A DNA stretch of 11,594 nt from JBEKDJ01 sp050014415 (GTDB lineage Bacteria; Desulfobacterota; BSN033; UBA1163): assembly GCA_050014415.1 (NCBI GenBank), contig JBEKDJ010000148.1, forward strand, positions 1-11,594, in the 5' to 3' direction. The notes below the pieces were generated by a model. The model was not told where the DNA came from. It did no database searches and saw only the letters and a program-made list of their open reading frames with translations. Shown here one piece after another: positions 1-6,298 of the stretch (its first letter is position 1; every line of letters begins with the position of its first letter). The translations under genes and the position numbers were made by a program.

Positions 1-1
1 T

Positions 2-232
2 CAGACGCCGATCATCAATCAACCGGAGTCAGCAATCCTGGGAACCGGTCCGATCATGGAGAAACCTGTGGTGAAGAATGGTCAAATCGTTATCGCGCCA
101 ATGATGCCATACAGCTTCACCTTCGATCATAGGGTAATCAATGGCTTTGGAGCAGAACAATTCCTTAGGAGACTGAAGGAATTGGTGGAAACCCCAGGCC
201 TGCTTTTAGTTTCACAATCGTTATTTAGATAG
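2..232 (+). CDS. Dihydrolipoamide acyltransferase (E2) of a 2-oxoacid dehydrogenase complex, C-terminal fragment
   Basis: An open frame enters from the left edge and ends at TAG 230-232, giving 76 residues. It is the end of a 2-oxoacid dehydrogenase E2 catalytic domain, which transfers an acyl group from the lipoyl arm to CoA. The evidence is the stretch APMMPYSFTFDHRVING followed by FGAEQFLRRLKELVETP; the DHRxxxG signature with active-site His43 (fragment numbering) is the family hallmark. The second catalytic position is Asn47 rather than the commoner Asp, a variant I recall from some characterised E2 enzymes. The lipoyl and E1/E3-binding domains lie outside the window, so pyruvate, branched-chain or acetoin specificity cannot be decided. 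The E3-type gene downstream at 444 supports a complex operon, with E1 genes expected upstream. Confidence 0.88.
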   Translation, partial: QTPIINQPESAILGTGPIMEKPVVKNGQIVIAPMMPYSFTFDHRVINGFGAEQFLRRLKELVETPGLLLVSQSLFR

Positions 233-443
233 CAAGACTCTGGACCTCGGACATCAGAATAGATAGGGAAAACATAAAATCATTGGGGAGAAGGGGCAAT
301 AGGGATTTTGGGAGAAAGTTTTCTCTCCCTATCTCCCCACTTCCCTAATTCTCCATCATCATTACAGAGAAGTCTGGGGCTGATATCTGAAGTCCGGTGC
401 TTGAATATCAGTTTTGTGAAGGGTGAAGAGAAGGAGATATAGC
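233..443 (+). other. E2-E3 intergenic spacer with a purine/pyrimidine-biased tract
   Basis: No gene is recognisable here. Positions 284-318 are strongly purine-biased and 319-356 strongly pyrimidine-biased. A short inverted repeat, GGGAGA at 310-315 and TCTCCC at 324-329, could form a weak hairpin of 6 bp with an 8-nt loop. There is no run of T directly after it, so a classical terminator is not supported. The spacer is long for two genes that normally sit together, and the tract may be an eroded intergenic repeat. AAGGAG at 431-436 is the ribosome binding site of the next gene. Confidence 0.3.
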
Positions 444-1810
444 ATGGAAGATCGGGACGTAGTAATCGTAGGGGGTGGGCCGGCTGCACGGCGGCGATTC
501 GAGTAATGCAGCTTGGGGGAAAGGCAACGATTGTCGAAAAGGACATCATAGGAGGCATATGTGTCAATCATGGATGTATTCCAACAGTGGCCCTAGCAAG
601 GGCGGTCGAATTGCTTGAGATGGGGAAGCATGCGAAGGACTACGGGATCACCTACAAGGACATGACCGTTGATTTTCGAAGGATGATGAGCAAGAAGGAA
701 ACAGTGGTAAGGACTCTTGTATCGGGTGTGAAGCAGACGTTGGAGGCTTACGGGGTTGAGGTCATCGAGGGGACAGGGAAGCTTGTTTCACCTTCAGTTA
801 TAAAGGTTCAACTTAAGGATGGAACAAAGAAAGAGCAGAAGGCCCGTAAGATCATCATCTCAACGGGTTCCCGATACCCAAAGGTCTCTTTTTCTGGAGG
901 AGTGGAGAAGGTCATCAATCCGATAGAAGCCCTGAAACTAAATGAAATCCCCAAATCAATAATGATTGTAGGAGGAGGGTTCATCGGCGCAGTATTTGTG
1001 ACGATATTCTCCAAGCTAGGGGCCAGGGTGAGCCTGATGGAAGAATCGTCACGGATACTTCCCCAGGTTGACAAGGAGATTATTTTCATTCTCGAGAAGG
1101 AGTTTAAGGATAACAATATCCAAATTTACTCGAAATCCCGGATCAAAAAAATAGAATCAGAGAAAGAAGGCAGCCTCAATATTCATATTGATGTTAAGGG
1201 AGAAGATGTAACAGTAGGAGCCCAGTATGTGTTGATGACCGAATCAAGAGAGGCCAATATAAATGGTCTCGGTCTAAAAGAGGTAGGAGTTGAACTGAAT
1301 AAGAGTGGGGGGATATCAGTCAATAAGCGAATGGAGACAAGCGTTCCGGGGATATTCGCTGCCGGCGATGTCACCATGGAACACATGTGGACAACAGTAG
1401 CCTATTTCGAAGGGATTGCAGCAGCAGAGAATGCGATGGGACAGGATTCAAAGATCGACTACAAAGCGATTCCCCTATGGACACATTCTATTCCTGAAGT
1501 CTCATGCGTGGGGATGACCGAAGAGGAGGCGGTGGCAGAAGGATACCAACTAAGGGTTGGGAGGTTCCCCTTCGCTGGGAATGGGATGGCAACCATCTTA
1601 GGACAAAGGGTGGGAATAGTAAAGGTGATCAAGGAGGAGCGCTTTGGGGAGATCTTGGGGGTCCATATGATTGGGCCTCGGACAGGGGATCTTATCGCAG
1701 AAGCGGCACTTGCCATGAAGATGGAGGGAACCCCAGGGGAGATCGCCAAAGCTTTTCATCTTCATCCATCCCTTTCAGAAGTGTTGTGGGAGGCAGCCAG
1801 AGGAACATAG
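444..1810 (+). CDS. lpdA: Dihydrolipoamide dehydrogenase (E3), interrupted by an apparent frameshift near codon 14
   Basis: This FAD/NAD flavoprotein reoxidises the dihydrolipoyl arm of 2-oxoacid dehydrogenases. The natural start is ATG 444, preceded 7 nt upstream by AAGGAG (431-436). It reads MEDRDVVIVGGGPA, the dinucleotide-binding fold, but then runs into a stop at 504. Homology resumes in another frame as AAIRVMQLGGKATIVEKD; the intact remainder is open from ATG 506 to 1810 (434 residues). Restoring one or four bases at about 480-489 rejoins the frames. Numbered from 506: redox disulfide C19-VNHG-C24, NAD-binding GGGFIG 156-161, a FAD-binding FAAGDV, and the C-terminal His420/Glu425 pair in HLHPSLSE. 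Oddities are Val in place of the Glu normally found just after GGGFIG, and ESREAN where IGRRPN is typical. It may be a pseudogene, a sequencing error, or a shortened protein lacking its ADP-binding loop. Confidence 0.85.
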
Positions 1811-1830
1811 CGAACAAATCCTAAAAGGCT

Positions 1831-1907
1831 GTCATTCCCGTGAAAACGGGAATCCAGAAAAGAACTGGATTCCGGGTCAAGCCCGGAATGACCCCGCCGT
1901 GGCGGGG
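1831..1907. repeat. Compound palindromic intergenic repeat after the E3 gene
   Basis: GTCATTCC at 1831-1838 is inverted as GGAATGAC at 1885-1892. Inside lie GAATCCAG (1850-1857) opposite CTGGATTC (1865-1872), plus CCCG..CGGG and CCGGG..CCCGG mini-hairpins. A further GC stem, CCCCGCC (1892-1898) with GGCGGGG (1901-1907), follows directly. The whole block could form a branched cruciform or RNA structure. Elements with the GTCATTCC...GGAATGAC ends are common dispersed repeats in proteobacterial genomes. It lies between the E3 stop and lipB and may stabilise or end the upstream transcript. No T-run follows, so simple terminator function is not claimed. Confidence 0.7.
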
Positions 1908-1951
1908 CACAAGTCTTATGTCATCATGTATATATCAAATGGTGATCTCAG

Positions 1952-2710
1952 ATGGGTTCTGTTCTGAAACTAGGTTTAATGGAATATCAAGAGGCCTACA
2001 AACTTCAGCGAACCCTTCATCGTCGAAGGGTCGATAAGAAGATCTCCGATGTGCTGCTCCTTCTTGAGCATCCACCTACCATAACAATTGGGAAAACTGG
2101 AACGCTAGACAACGTCCTCATTGCCAGAAAGCAACTGGCCGAGCAAGGGATTTCCCTCTTCTTTGTCGATAGAGGTGGGGATGTCACCTATCACGGCCCC
2201 GGTCAACTTGTTGGCTACCCCATCGTTGACCTGGGACAGAGAGGGAAAGACGTTCACCGTTATGTCAACGACCTCGAGGAGGTTATGCTGCGGACTTTGA
2301 GGGATTTTTCGATTGATGGAAATCGGGATGAGTGTCATCCGGGTGTTTGGGTAAAAACGAAAGGGATTGCTACCATTGGTCTGAGTGTTCGGAGATGGGT
2401 GAGCATGCATGGATTTGCACTAAACGTAAACATCGACTTAGAACATTTCTCTTTCATCAACCCTTGTGGCTTTTCGGATAGAAAAGCCACCTCGATGTCT
2501 GAAATCCTCAACACCTATGTGCCAATGGAAGAAGTTACAAATAGCTTGGTTTCCCATTTTTGCGACATCTTTAGTTTTCCTGAAATATCTCAACGTGATC
2601 TACTCTTTGGCGATATCGGTCAGCAGTCCCCTACCCTCCCGAGCTACTCTACCTGGATCCAGTCCGAAACGGATTCAAGACCTATAAAACAAAGGGGACG
2701 TTGGTTCTAA
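1952..2710 (+). CDS. lipB: Octanoyl-[ACP]:protein N-octanoyltransferase LipB
   Basis: LipB moves octanoate from acyl carrier protein onto the lipoyl-domain lysine, the first step of lipoate assembly, in the cytoplasm. The 252-residue product has family signatures in order: RGGDVTYHGPGQLVGYP (74-90), GVWV (131-134), ATIGLSVRRWVSMHGFALNV (140-159) and the catalytic-Cys motif INPCG with Cys172. The start at 1952 puts LGLMEYQEAYKLQ at the usual distance from the N-terminus; a GGTGAT lies just upstream, a weak ribosome site. The E2/E3 genes upstream are a fitting context, since E2 is a LipB product acceptor. The known catalytic lysine is normally the residue before the hydrophobic position in K-I-A-A-I-G; here the segment is K135-T-K137-G138-I-A-T-I-G, with glycine at that site and lysine one earlier. 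The tail beyond about residue 215 is poorly conserved. Confidence 0.95.
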   Translation: MGSVLKLGLMEYQEAYKLQRTLHRRRVDKKISDVLLLLEHPPTITIGKTGTLDNVLIARKQLAEQGISLFFVDRGGDVTYHGPGQLVGYPIVDLGQRGKDVHRYVNDLEEVMLRTLRDFSIDGNRDECHPGVWVKTKGIATIGLSVRRWVSMHGFALNVNIDLEHFSFINPCGFSDRKATSMSEILNTYVPMEEVTNSLVSHFCDIFSFPEISQRDLLFGDIGQQSPTLPSYSTWIQSETDSRPIKQRGRWF

Positions 2711-2716
2711 AACAAC

Positions 2717-2745
2717 TTGACAAATTAAGCAAAGAGATTTAATAT
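2717..2745 (+). promoter_or_regulatory. Sigma-70-like promoter in front of the transposase remnant
   Basis: TTGACA (2717-2722) is a perfect -35 box. A 17-nt spacer leads to TAATAT (2740-2745), four of six matches to the -10 consensus. It sits seven bases after the lipB stop and runs into the ATG of the transposase remnant, so any transcript would be leaderless there or start inside it. It may now serve as an orphan promoter reading toward the molybdopterin gene about 480 bp downstream. The call rests on sequence alone. Confidence 0.45.
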
Positions 2746-2883
2746 GGCAACATTCCTAGGCAGCCAAGACTTGATGCTCCTGGAGCGTTGCACCATATCA
2801 TGGGACCAGACATCGAGCAGACACAGATATTCCGCGCTGATCGAGACCGGGAGGACTTCTTGAACAGGCTGGAAGATTTGTGC
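2744..2883 (+). pseudogene. Remnant of an IS200/REP-associated (Y1) transposase, N-terminal part only
   Basis: The frame starting at 2755 reads PRQPRLDAPGALHHIM, then IEQTQIFRADRDREDFLNRL and EDLC. This is the typical N-terminus of REP-associated tyrosine transposases, which normally begin MARxPRxDAPGALHHIM. The expected ATG-GCA start is present at 2744-2749 but is out of frame, because eight extra bases (ACATTCCT, 2750-2757) separate it from AGG-CAG-CCA. Downstream of 2883 the conserved PNHFHLL metal-binding motif and the catalytic tyrosine region are not recognisable in any frame. It is therefore a truncated, frameshifted and surely inactive gene. These transposases act on REP-like palindromes, several of which occur in this window. 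Confidence 0.75.
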
Positions 2884-3165
2884 GCTGTCTTCGACGGATT
2901 CGCTCGGCTGTATTGTCCCTCTCACCCCTTGTGCGGTAAGGTCCGCGAACGATTGGTTCTACACCACCCTCTACCTCAGGCAAATAGAAATTCTTCTTCA
3001 CTTTTGGATGCTTCCCTCTCCATATTCCGTCAATGTGGACCAAAGATCTACAGACCATAGTATTCAACAAATCAATCAAAAGGGATTTCGGCAATGTTGA
3101 CGAAAAACTTTTTTTGTGTCATCTCTGAATATTGGATCAGGATGGGTAATTCAACCCTGAACCAT
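2884..3165. other. Non-coding or decayed stretch after the transposase remnant
   Basis: The transposase reading frame continues without a stop to 3060, but the residues lose all resemblance to the family after EDLC. Another open frame exists on the opposite strand over much of this stretch, with no recognisable domain. I see no RNA gene, terminator or convincing promoter; a TTGACG at 3099-3104 has no -10 box at the right distance. It is most simply debris from the same insertion event plus upstream DNA of the molybdopterin gene. Confidence 0.4.
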
Positions 3166-3206
3166 AAAAATCCCCCCTCGCCCCCTTTTAGTAAGGGGTG
3201 GAGGGA
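3166..3206. repeat. REP-like palindrome just upstream of the molybdopterin gene
   Basis: The element runs AAAAATCCCCCC... to ...GGTGGAGGGA. Its core stem is CCCCTT (3182-3187) with AAGGGG (3193-3198) around a five-base loop, extended imperfectly by the C-rich left and GGAGGGA right flanks. It resembles, in inverted orientation, the right part of the 7044-7140 element. Its right edge lies five bases before the GGAGGA ribosome binding site (3211-3216) of the downstream gene, so a folded transcript could influence translation or mRNA stability. Confidence 0.6.
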
Positions 3207-3226
3207 CGGCGGAGGACATTGAAATC

Positions 3227-5662
3227 ATGGGAAGTAAGAAGGTTGAACTTGTTCGTACCACCACCTGGTCTGCTGGCCCTGGTTGTCATGGGGGCTGCGG
3301 CGTGCTGGCACATATCAAGGAGGGCAGACTCGTCAAGCTAGAAGGTGATCCTGATCATCCTTGGAATCAAGGTCGGCTTTGCGCCAGGGCGCTCGCGATG
3401 ACCCAATACACATACCATCCAGATCGGTTAACGACCCCTTTGAAGAGGATCGGAACCCGTGGGGAGGGGAAATGGGAGAAGATCTCTTGGGAAGAGGCTT
3501 TCGACCTGATTGAGAATAGAATGGTCAAAATCCGGGAGGAATTTGGCCCGGAGAGCGTGATCTTTTCGATGGGGACCGGCAGGGATATCGGACCCTGGAT
3601 CAGCCTGCTTGCCTATGCCTATGGCAGTCCGAACGTCATGTTCAGTCTGAGCGGTATCGCCTGTTATAGCCCGAGAATTGCCGCTGTAGAAACAGTGCAG
3701 GGCGACTACTGCGTCATGGATGCAGCACAATGGTTACCGGGTCGCTATGACAATCCGCGCTACAAGACTCCTGAGTGCGTTGTGGTCTGGGGCTATAATA
3801 TACCGGCCTCGTGTCCGGATAACGTCTTCGGACATTGGATCATTGACCTCATGAAGAGGGGCACGAAGATCATTGCCATCGATCCACGCCTATCATGGTT
3901 TGCATCAAGATCGAAGATGTGGCTTAGATTGAGGCCAGGAACAGATGGGGCGCTGGCCATGGGCTTCCTCAATGTGATCATCAAAGAAGGCCTCTACGAC
4001 AGGAAATTTGTCGAAAGGTGGACCAATGCACCGTTTCTGGTCTCAGGAGAGACCGGAAAACTCCTGCGCGAGAGTGACCTGGCAAAGGGAGGTTCTCCTG
4101 CCAACTTCGCGGTGTGGAATACCGCCAAGGAGGCACCTGAAATCTGGAATTCGGATAAGCTCGAATATCGATCTTCCGGCGTGAAGCCGGCTTTTGAAGG
4201 AAGCTATGAGATCGACCTTCCGAATGGCAAACGGGTTTCCTGCAAGACGGTGTGGACCCTTTTCTGCGAGGAGGTGAACAAATACCCGCTCGACCGTGTG
4301 GCTGAGATCACCTGGGTTCCTGCGGAAAAGATCTTGGAGGCAGCCCGATTTTACGCCAAGAGCAAACCTGCTTCCATCCACTGGGGAGTACCGATCGACA
4401 TGACGCCTGCAATCACCCCCACGGCACAGGCGATTACCGATCTCTGGTGTATCACCGGCAATCTGGATGTCCCGGGAGGGAATGTCATCTCCAGATATGC
4501 GTTCGATGCGGTTGCTTATGCCCTGCCAGGAGCAAAGGGAGTGATCACGATAAACCCGGAGGCTCACAAGAAGAGAATCGGGGCTGATCGATATGGACCA
4601 TTACGGCAATTCATCCTTCGGGCACAAACCGATCTAGTTCTAGAACAGATCTTCACTGGAAAGCCTTATCCCATCAAGGGTATGTGGATCCAGACATGCA
4701 ATCCAATAGGGGGGATTGGCCTGAATCCCAAGCAATGGGCCGAGGCCCTAAAGAAGCTCGATTTTATTGTTGCGGTTGACCTGTTTATGAATTCAACGAC
4801 CCAACTGGCTGACGTGGTTCTTCCGTCAGCCACTTTCCTTGAAAAAGAAGGGGTTCGGACGTGGTGGGTGCCTCTTCAGAGTATTAACAAGGCCCTTACT
4901 GTCGAAGGATGCAAACCGGATGTTGAGATCAACTTTGAACTTGCAAAGAGATTCAATCCGGACCTCCGTTGGAAGAACATTCATGAGCTCTTTGATGATA
5001 TCCTCAAACCTTCAGGGATGACTTTCGCCGAGCTTCAAAAGAAAGGATGGGTTCTTCCGCCCGAGGGACACGCCAGTGCTCCCTATCGAAGATATGAGAA
5101 GGGATTGCTTCGGCCCGATGGGAAGCCCGGTTTTCAAACGCCCTCTGGCAAGGCTGAAATCTATGCATCCCTTCGTGAAGAATGGGGACTGGAGCCTCTC
5201 GCACACTACGAGGAACCTCCTTTCACACCGGTCACTCAACCGGAGCTGCACAAAGAATATCCTCTGATTCTCTCGACAGGGAGAAGATCTCCTGTCTATT
5301 TCCATTCCGAACACAGGATGATCCCGTGGCTTCGACAGATCGATCCGGATCCTCTGGTCGAGATTCATCCAGATACCGCTAAATTGCACGGCATCGGAGA
5401 CGGCGAATGGGTTTGGGTCCAAAACTGGCTCGGAAAGGCAAAGTTTAAGGCAAAGCTCACTCCTGTGGTTCCTCGATGGATGGTGATGGCAACCCATGGA
5501 TGGTGGTTTCCCGAGAAGTCAGCACCCGAGCCGTCTCTGTTTGGCGTTTGGGAATCCAATATCAATCAATTGCTGCCTATGGGATTTCAGGGAAAAGATG
5601 GCCTGGGGGCACCCATCAAACACTCTCTCTGTAAAGTCTACAAGATGTCTGAAGAAGGATGA
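3227..5662 (+). CDS. Molybdopterin-dependent oxidoreductase, acetylene-hydratase-like branch of the DMSO reductase family
   Basis: This 811-residue catalytic subunit of the bis-molybdopterin (Mo or W) superfamily starts at ATG 3227 with GGAGGA 10 nt upstream. Domain order: N-terminal Fe-S segment (C20-HGG-C24 and C52 in GRLC), Mo-binding core with PDRLTTPLKRIG (66-76), probable metal-ligand Cys146 in SGIACYSPR, then a C-terminal dinucleotide-binding domain containing STGRRSPVYFHSEHRMIPWL and DPLVEIHP. The latter sequence style is typical of acetylene-hydratase-like relatives. A fourth cluster cysteine expected near residues 16-17 is absent (Ala-Gly). The Asp that follows the second cluster Cys in true acetylene hydratase is His21 here, so that activity is unlikely. 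There is no twin-arginine leader or membrane segment, so it is probably cytoplasmic. The Fe-S subunit gene follows after 6 bp, implying a two-subunit enzyme. Substrate unknown. Confidence 0.92.
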   Translation: MGSKKVELVRTTTWSAGPGCHGGCGVLAHIKEGRLVKLEGDPDHPWNQGRLCARALAMTQYTYHPDRLTTPLKRIGTRGEGKWEKISWEEAFDLIENRMVKIREEFGPESVIFSMGTGRDIGPWISLLAYAYGSPNVMFSLSGIACYSPRIAAVETVQGDYCVMDAAQWLPGRYDNPRYKTPECVVVWGYNIPASCPDNVFGHWIIDLMKRGTKIIAIDPRLSWFASRSKMWLRLRPGTDGALAMGFLNVIIKEGLYDRKFVERWTNAPFLVSGETGKLLRESDLAKGGSPANFAVWNTAKEAPEIWNSDKLEYRSSGVKPAFEGSYEIDLPNGKRVSCKTVWTLFCEEVNKYPLDRVAEITWVPAEKILEAARFYAKSKPASIHWGVPIDMTPAITPTAQAITDLWCITGNLDVPGGNVISRYAFDAVAYALPGAKGVITINPEAHKKRIGADRYGPLRQFILRAQTDLVLEQIFTGKPYPIKGMWIQTCNPIGGIGLNPKQWAEALKKLDFIVAVDLFMNSTTQLADVVLPSATFLEKEGVRTWWVPLQSINKALTVEGCKPDVEINFELAKRFNPDLRWKNIHELFDDILKPSGMTFAELQKKGWVLPPEGHASAPYRRYEKGLLRPDGKPGFQTPSGKAEIYASLREEWGLEPLAHYEEPPFTPVTQPELHKEYPLILSTGRRSPVYFHSEHRMIPWLRQIDPDPLVEIHPDTAKLHGIGDGEWVWVQNWLGKAKFKAKLTPVVPRWMVMATHGWWFPEKSAPEPSLFGVWESNINQLLPMGFQGKDGLGAPIKHSLCKVYKMSEEG

Positions 5663-5668
5663 GAAGAA

Positions 5669-6010
5669 ATGAGTCAGGCGCCCGAACATGGTCTATTGAT
5701 TGATTATGAGTACTGCACTGGATGTCACACCTGTGAAGTGGCTTGCGCCCAGGAATACCAATGGCCAGCCGGTATGGGCGGGATGAAAGTGATGGAAGTT
5801 GTTCAACCGCTGCCCAATGACAGGCACTACCTCGCTTTTCTCCCCTTCCCCACAGAGCTCTGCATCCTGTGCAAGCCCCGCACCAGGAAGGGTCTTGAAC
5901 CAGCTTGTGTCAAACACTGCATGGCATCATGCATGAAATACGGCCGAATCGAAGACCTGGCAAAAGAAATGAAGAAGAAACCCAGAATGGTTCTTTGGGT
6001 GCCCCGCTAA
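5669..6010 (+). CDS. Ferredoxin-like electron-transfer subunit with two predicted [4Fe-4S] clusters
   Basis: A 113-residue protein related to, but shorter than, the DmsB/PhsB-type beta subunits. The first cysteine group is C16-TG-C19-HT-C22-EVA-C26 in a CxxCxxCxxxC pattern. The second is C65-IL-C68, then C80-VKH-C84 after an 11-residue insert. The eight together can bind two [4Fe-4S] clusters. The usual Pro after the last cysteine (CP) is Met, and an additional C88 follows. Family members commonly carry four clusters; only two sets are present here, so it is a minimal version. The start is six bases after the molybdopterin subunit's stop, so they are co-transcribed and probably translationally coupled. 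Likely role: passing electrons between the molybdopterin subunit and an unidentified carrier. No signal peptide or membrane segment is seen. Confidence 0.88.
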   Translation: MSQAPEHGLLIDYEYCTGCHTCEVACAQEYQWPAGMGGMKVMEVVQPLPNDRHYLAFLPFPTELCILCKPRTRKGLEPACVKHCMASCMKYGRIEDLAKEMKKKPRMVLWVPR

Positions 6011-6016
6011 TAACGA

Positions 6017-6232
6017 TCACAATTTCTCCGGCTCGCAAAGATTCATTTCGTTGGCGGCAGCCCGGCCACATTTTCTACAGAAGAACCGTGGCTTTCTGAC
6101 GAGCCTCTTGAATTCTTCTTTTCGGTCCACTCCCATCTCCAGAAGTTCGGGCGATCTCAGATAACCGATATTCTCCAAGAAACACAAATGCTCTTCATGC
6201 TCCGGATGCGGCATTTTGATTTTCGACGGCAT
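6017..6232 (-). CDS. Small zinc-ribbon-like protein of unknown function
   Basis: A 71-residue protein starting at ATG 6232, chosen because AAAGGAGA (6239-6246, minus strand) lies 7 nt upstream; a longer frame from TTG 6259 would place that ribosome site inside the gene. The C-terminus has F-F-C-R-K-C-G-R followed by N-L-C, three clustered cysteines in a CxxC...C arrangement suggesting a metal-binding knuckle. The N-terminal part (HPEHEEHLCFLENIGYL) is charged and probably helical. I recall similar short hypothetical proteins with CxxCGRxAxNxxNLC ends in deltaproteobacteria, but no function. Its stop is only six bases from that of the convergent ferredoxin-like gene, and it is the last gene of the minus-strand block. 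Confidence 0.7.
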   Translation of the reverse strand: MPSKIKMPHPEHEEHLCFLENIGYLRSPELLEMGVDRKEEFKRLVRKPRFFCRKCGRAAANEMNLCEPEKL

Positions 6233-6298
6233 GGACGCTCTCCTTTCTAACCTACACAAGGGACTGAGAAGAAATAGAACCTAACCTCCCTGAAAAGC

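Noticed and set aside
308..330. Possible rho-independent terminator after the E2 gene
   Set aside because: The stem is only 6 bp with an 8-nt loop and lacks a following T-run; kept only as a weak hairpin in the spacer description.
1831..1907. CRISPR-like or tandem direct repeats among the intergenic palindromes
   Set aside because: The units are single inverted structures; there are no regularly spaced direct repeats or cas genes.
2798..3094. A 98-codon minus-strand open frame overlapping the transposase remnant
   Set aside because: No recognisable domain, no ribosome site, and it overlaps the clear transposase homology on the other strand.
4043..4567. A 174-codon minus-strand open frame within the molybdopterin gene
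   Set aside because: It is antisense to a strongly conserved coding region, and its residues (many Arg, Cys, His) look like a codon-bias shadow.
3227..5662. Identification as a genuine acetylene hydratase or as formate dehydrogenase
   Set aside because: The residue after the second-position cluster Cys is His rather than the required Asp, the first cluster Cys is missing, and the metal ligand appears to be Cys146 in a context unlike formate dehydrogenase selenocysteine/Cys sites.
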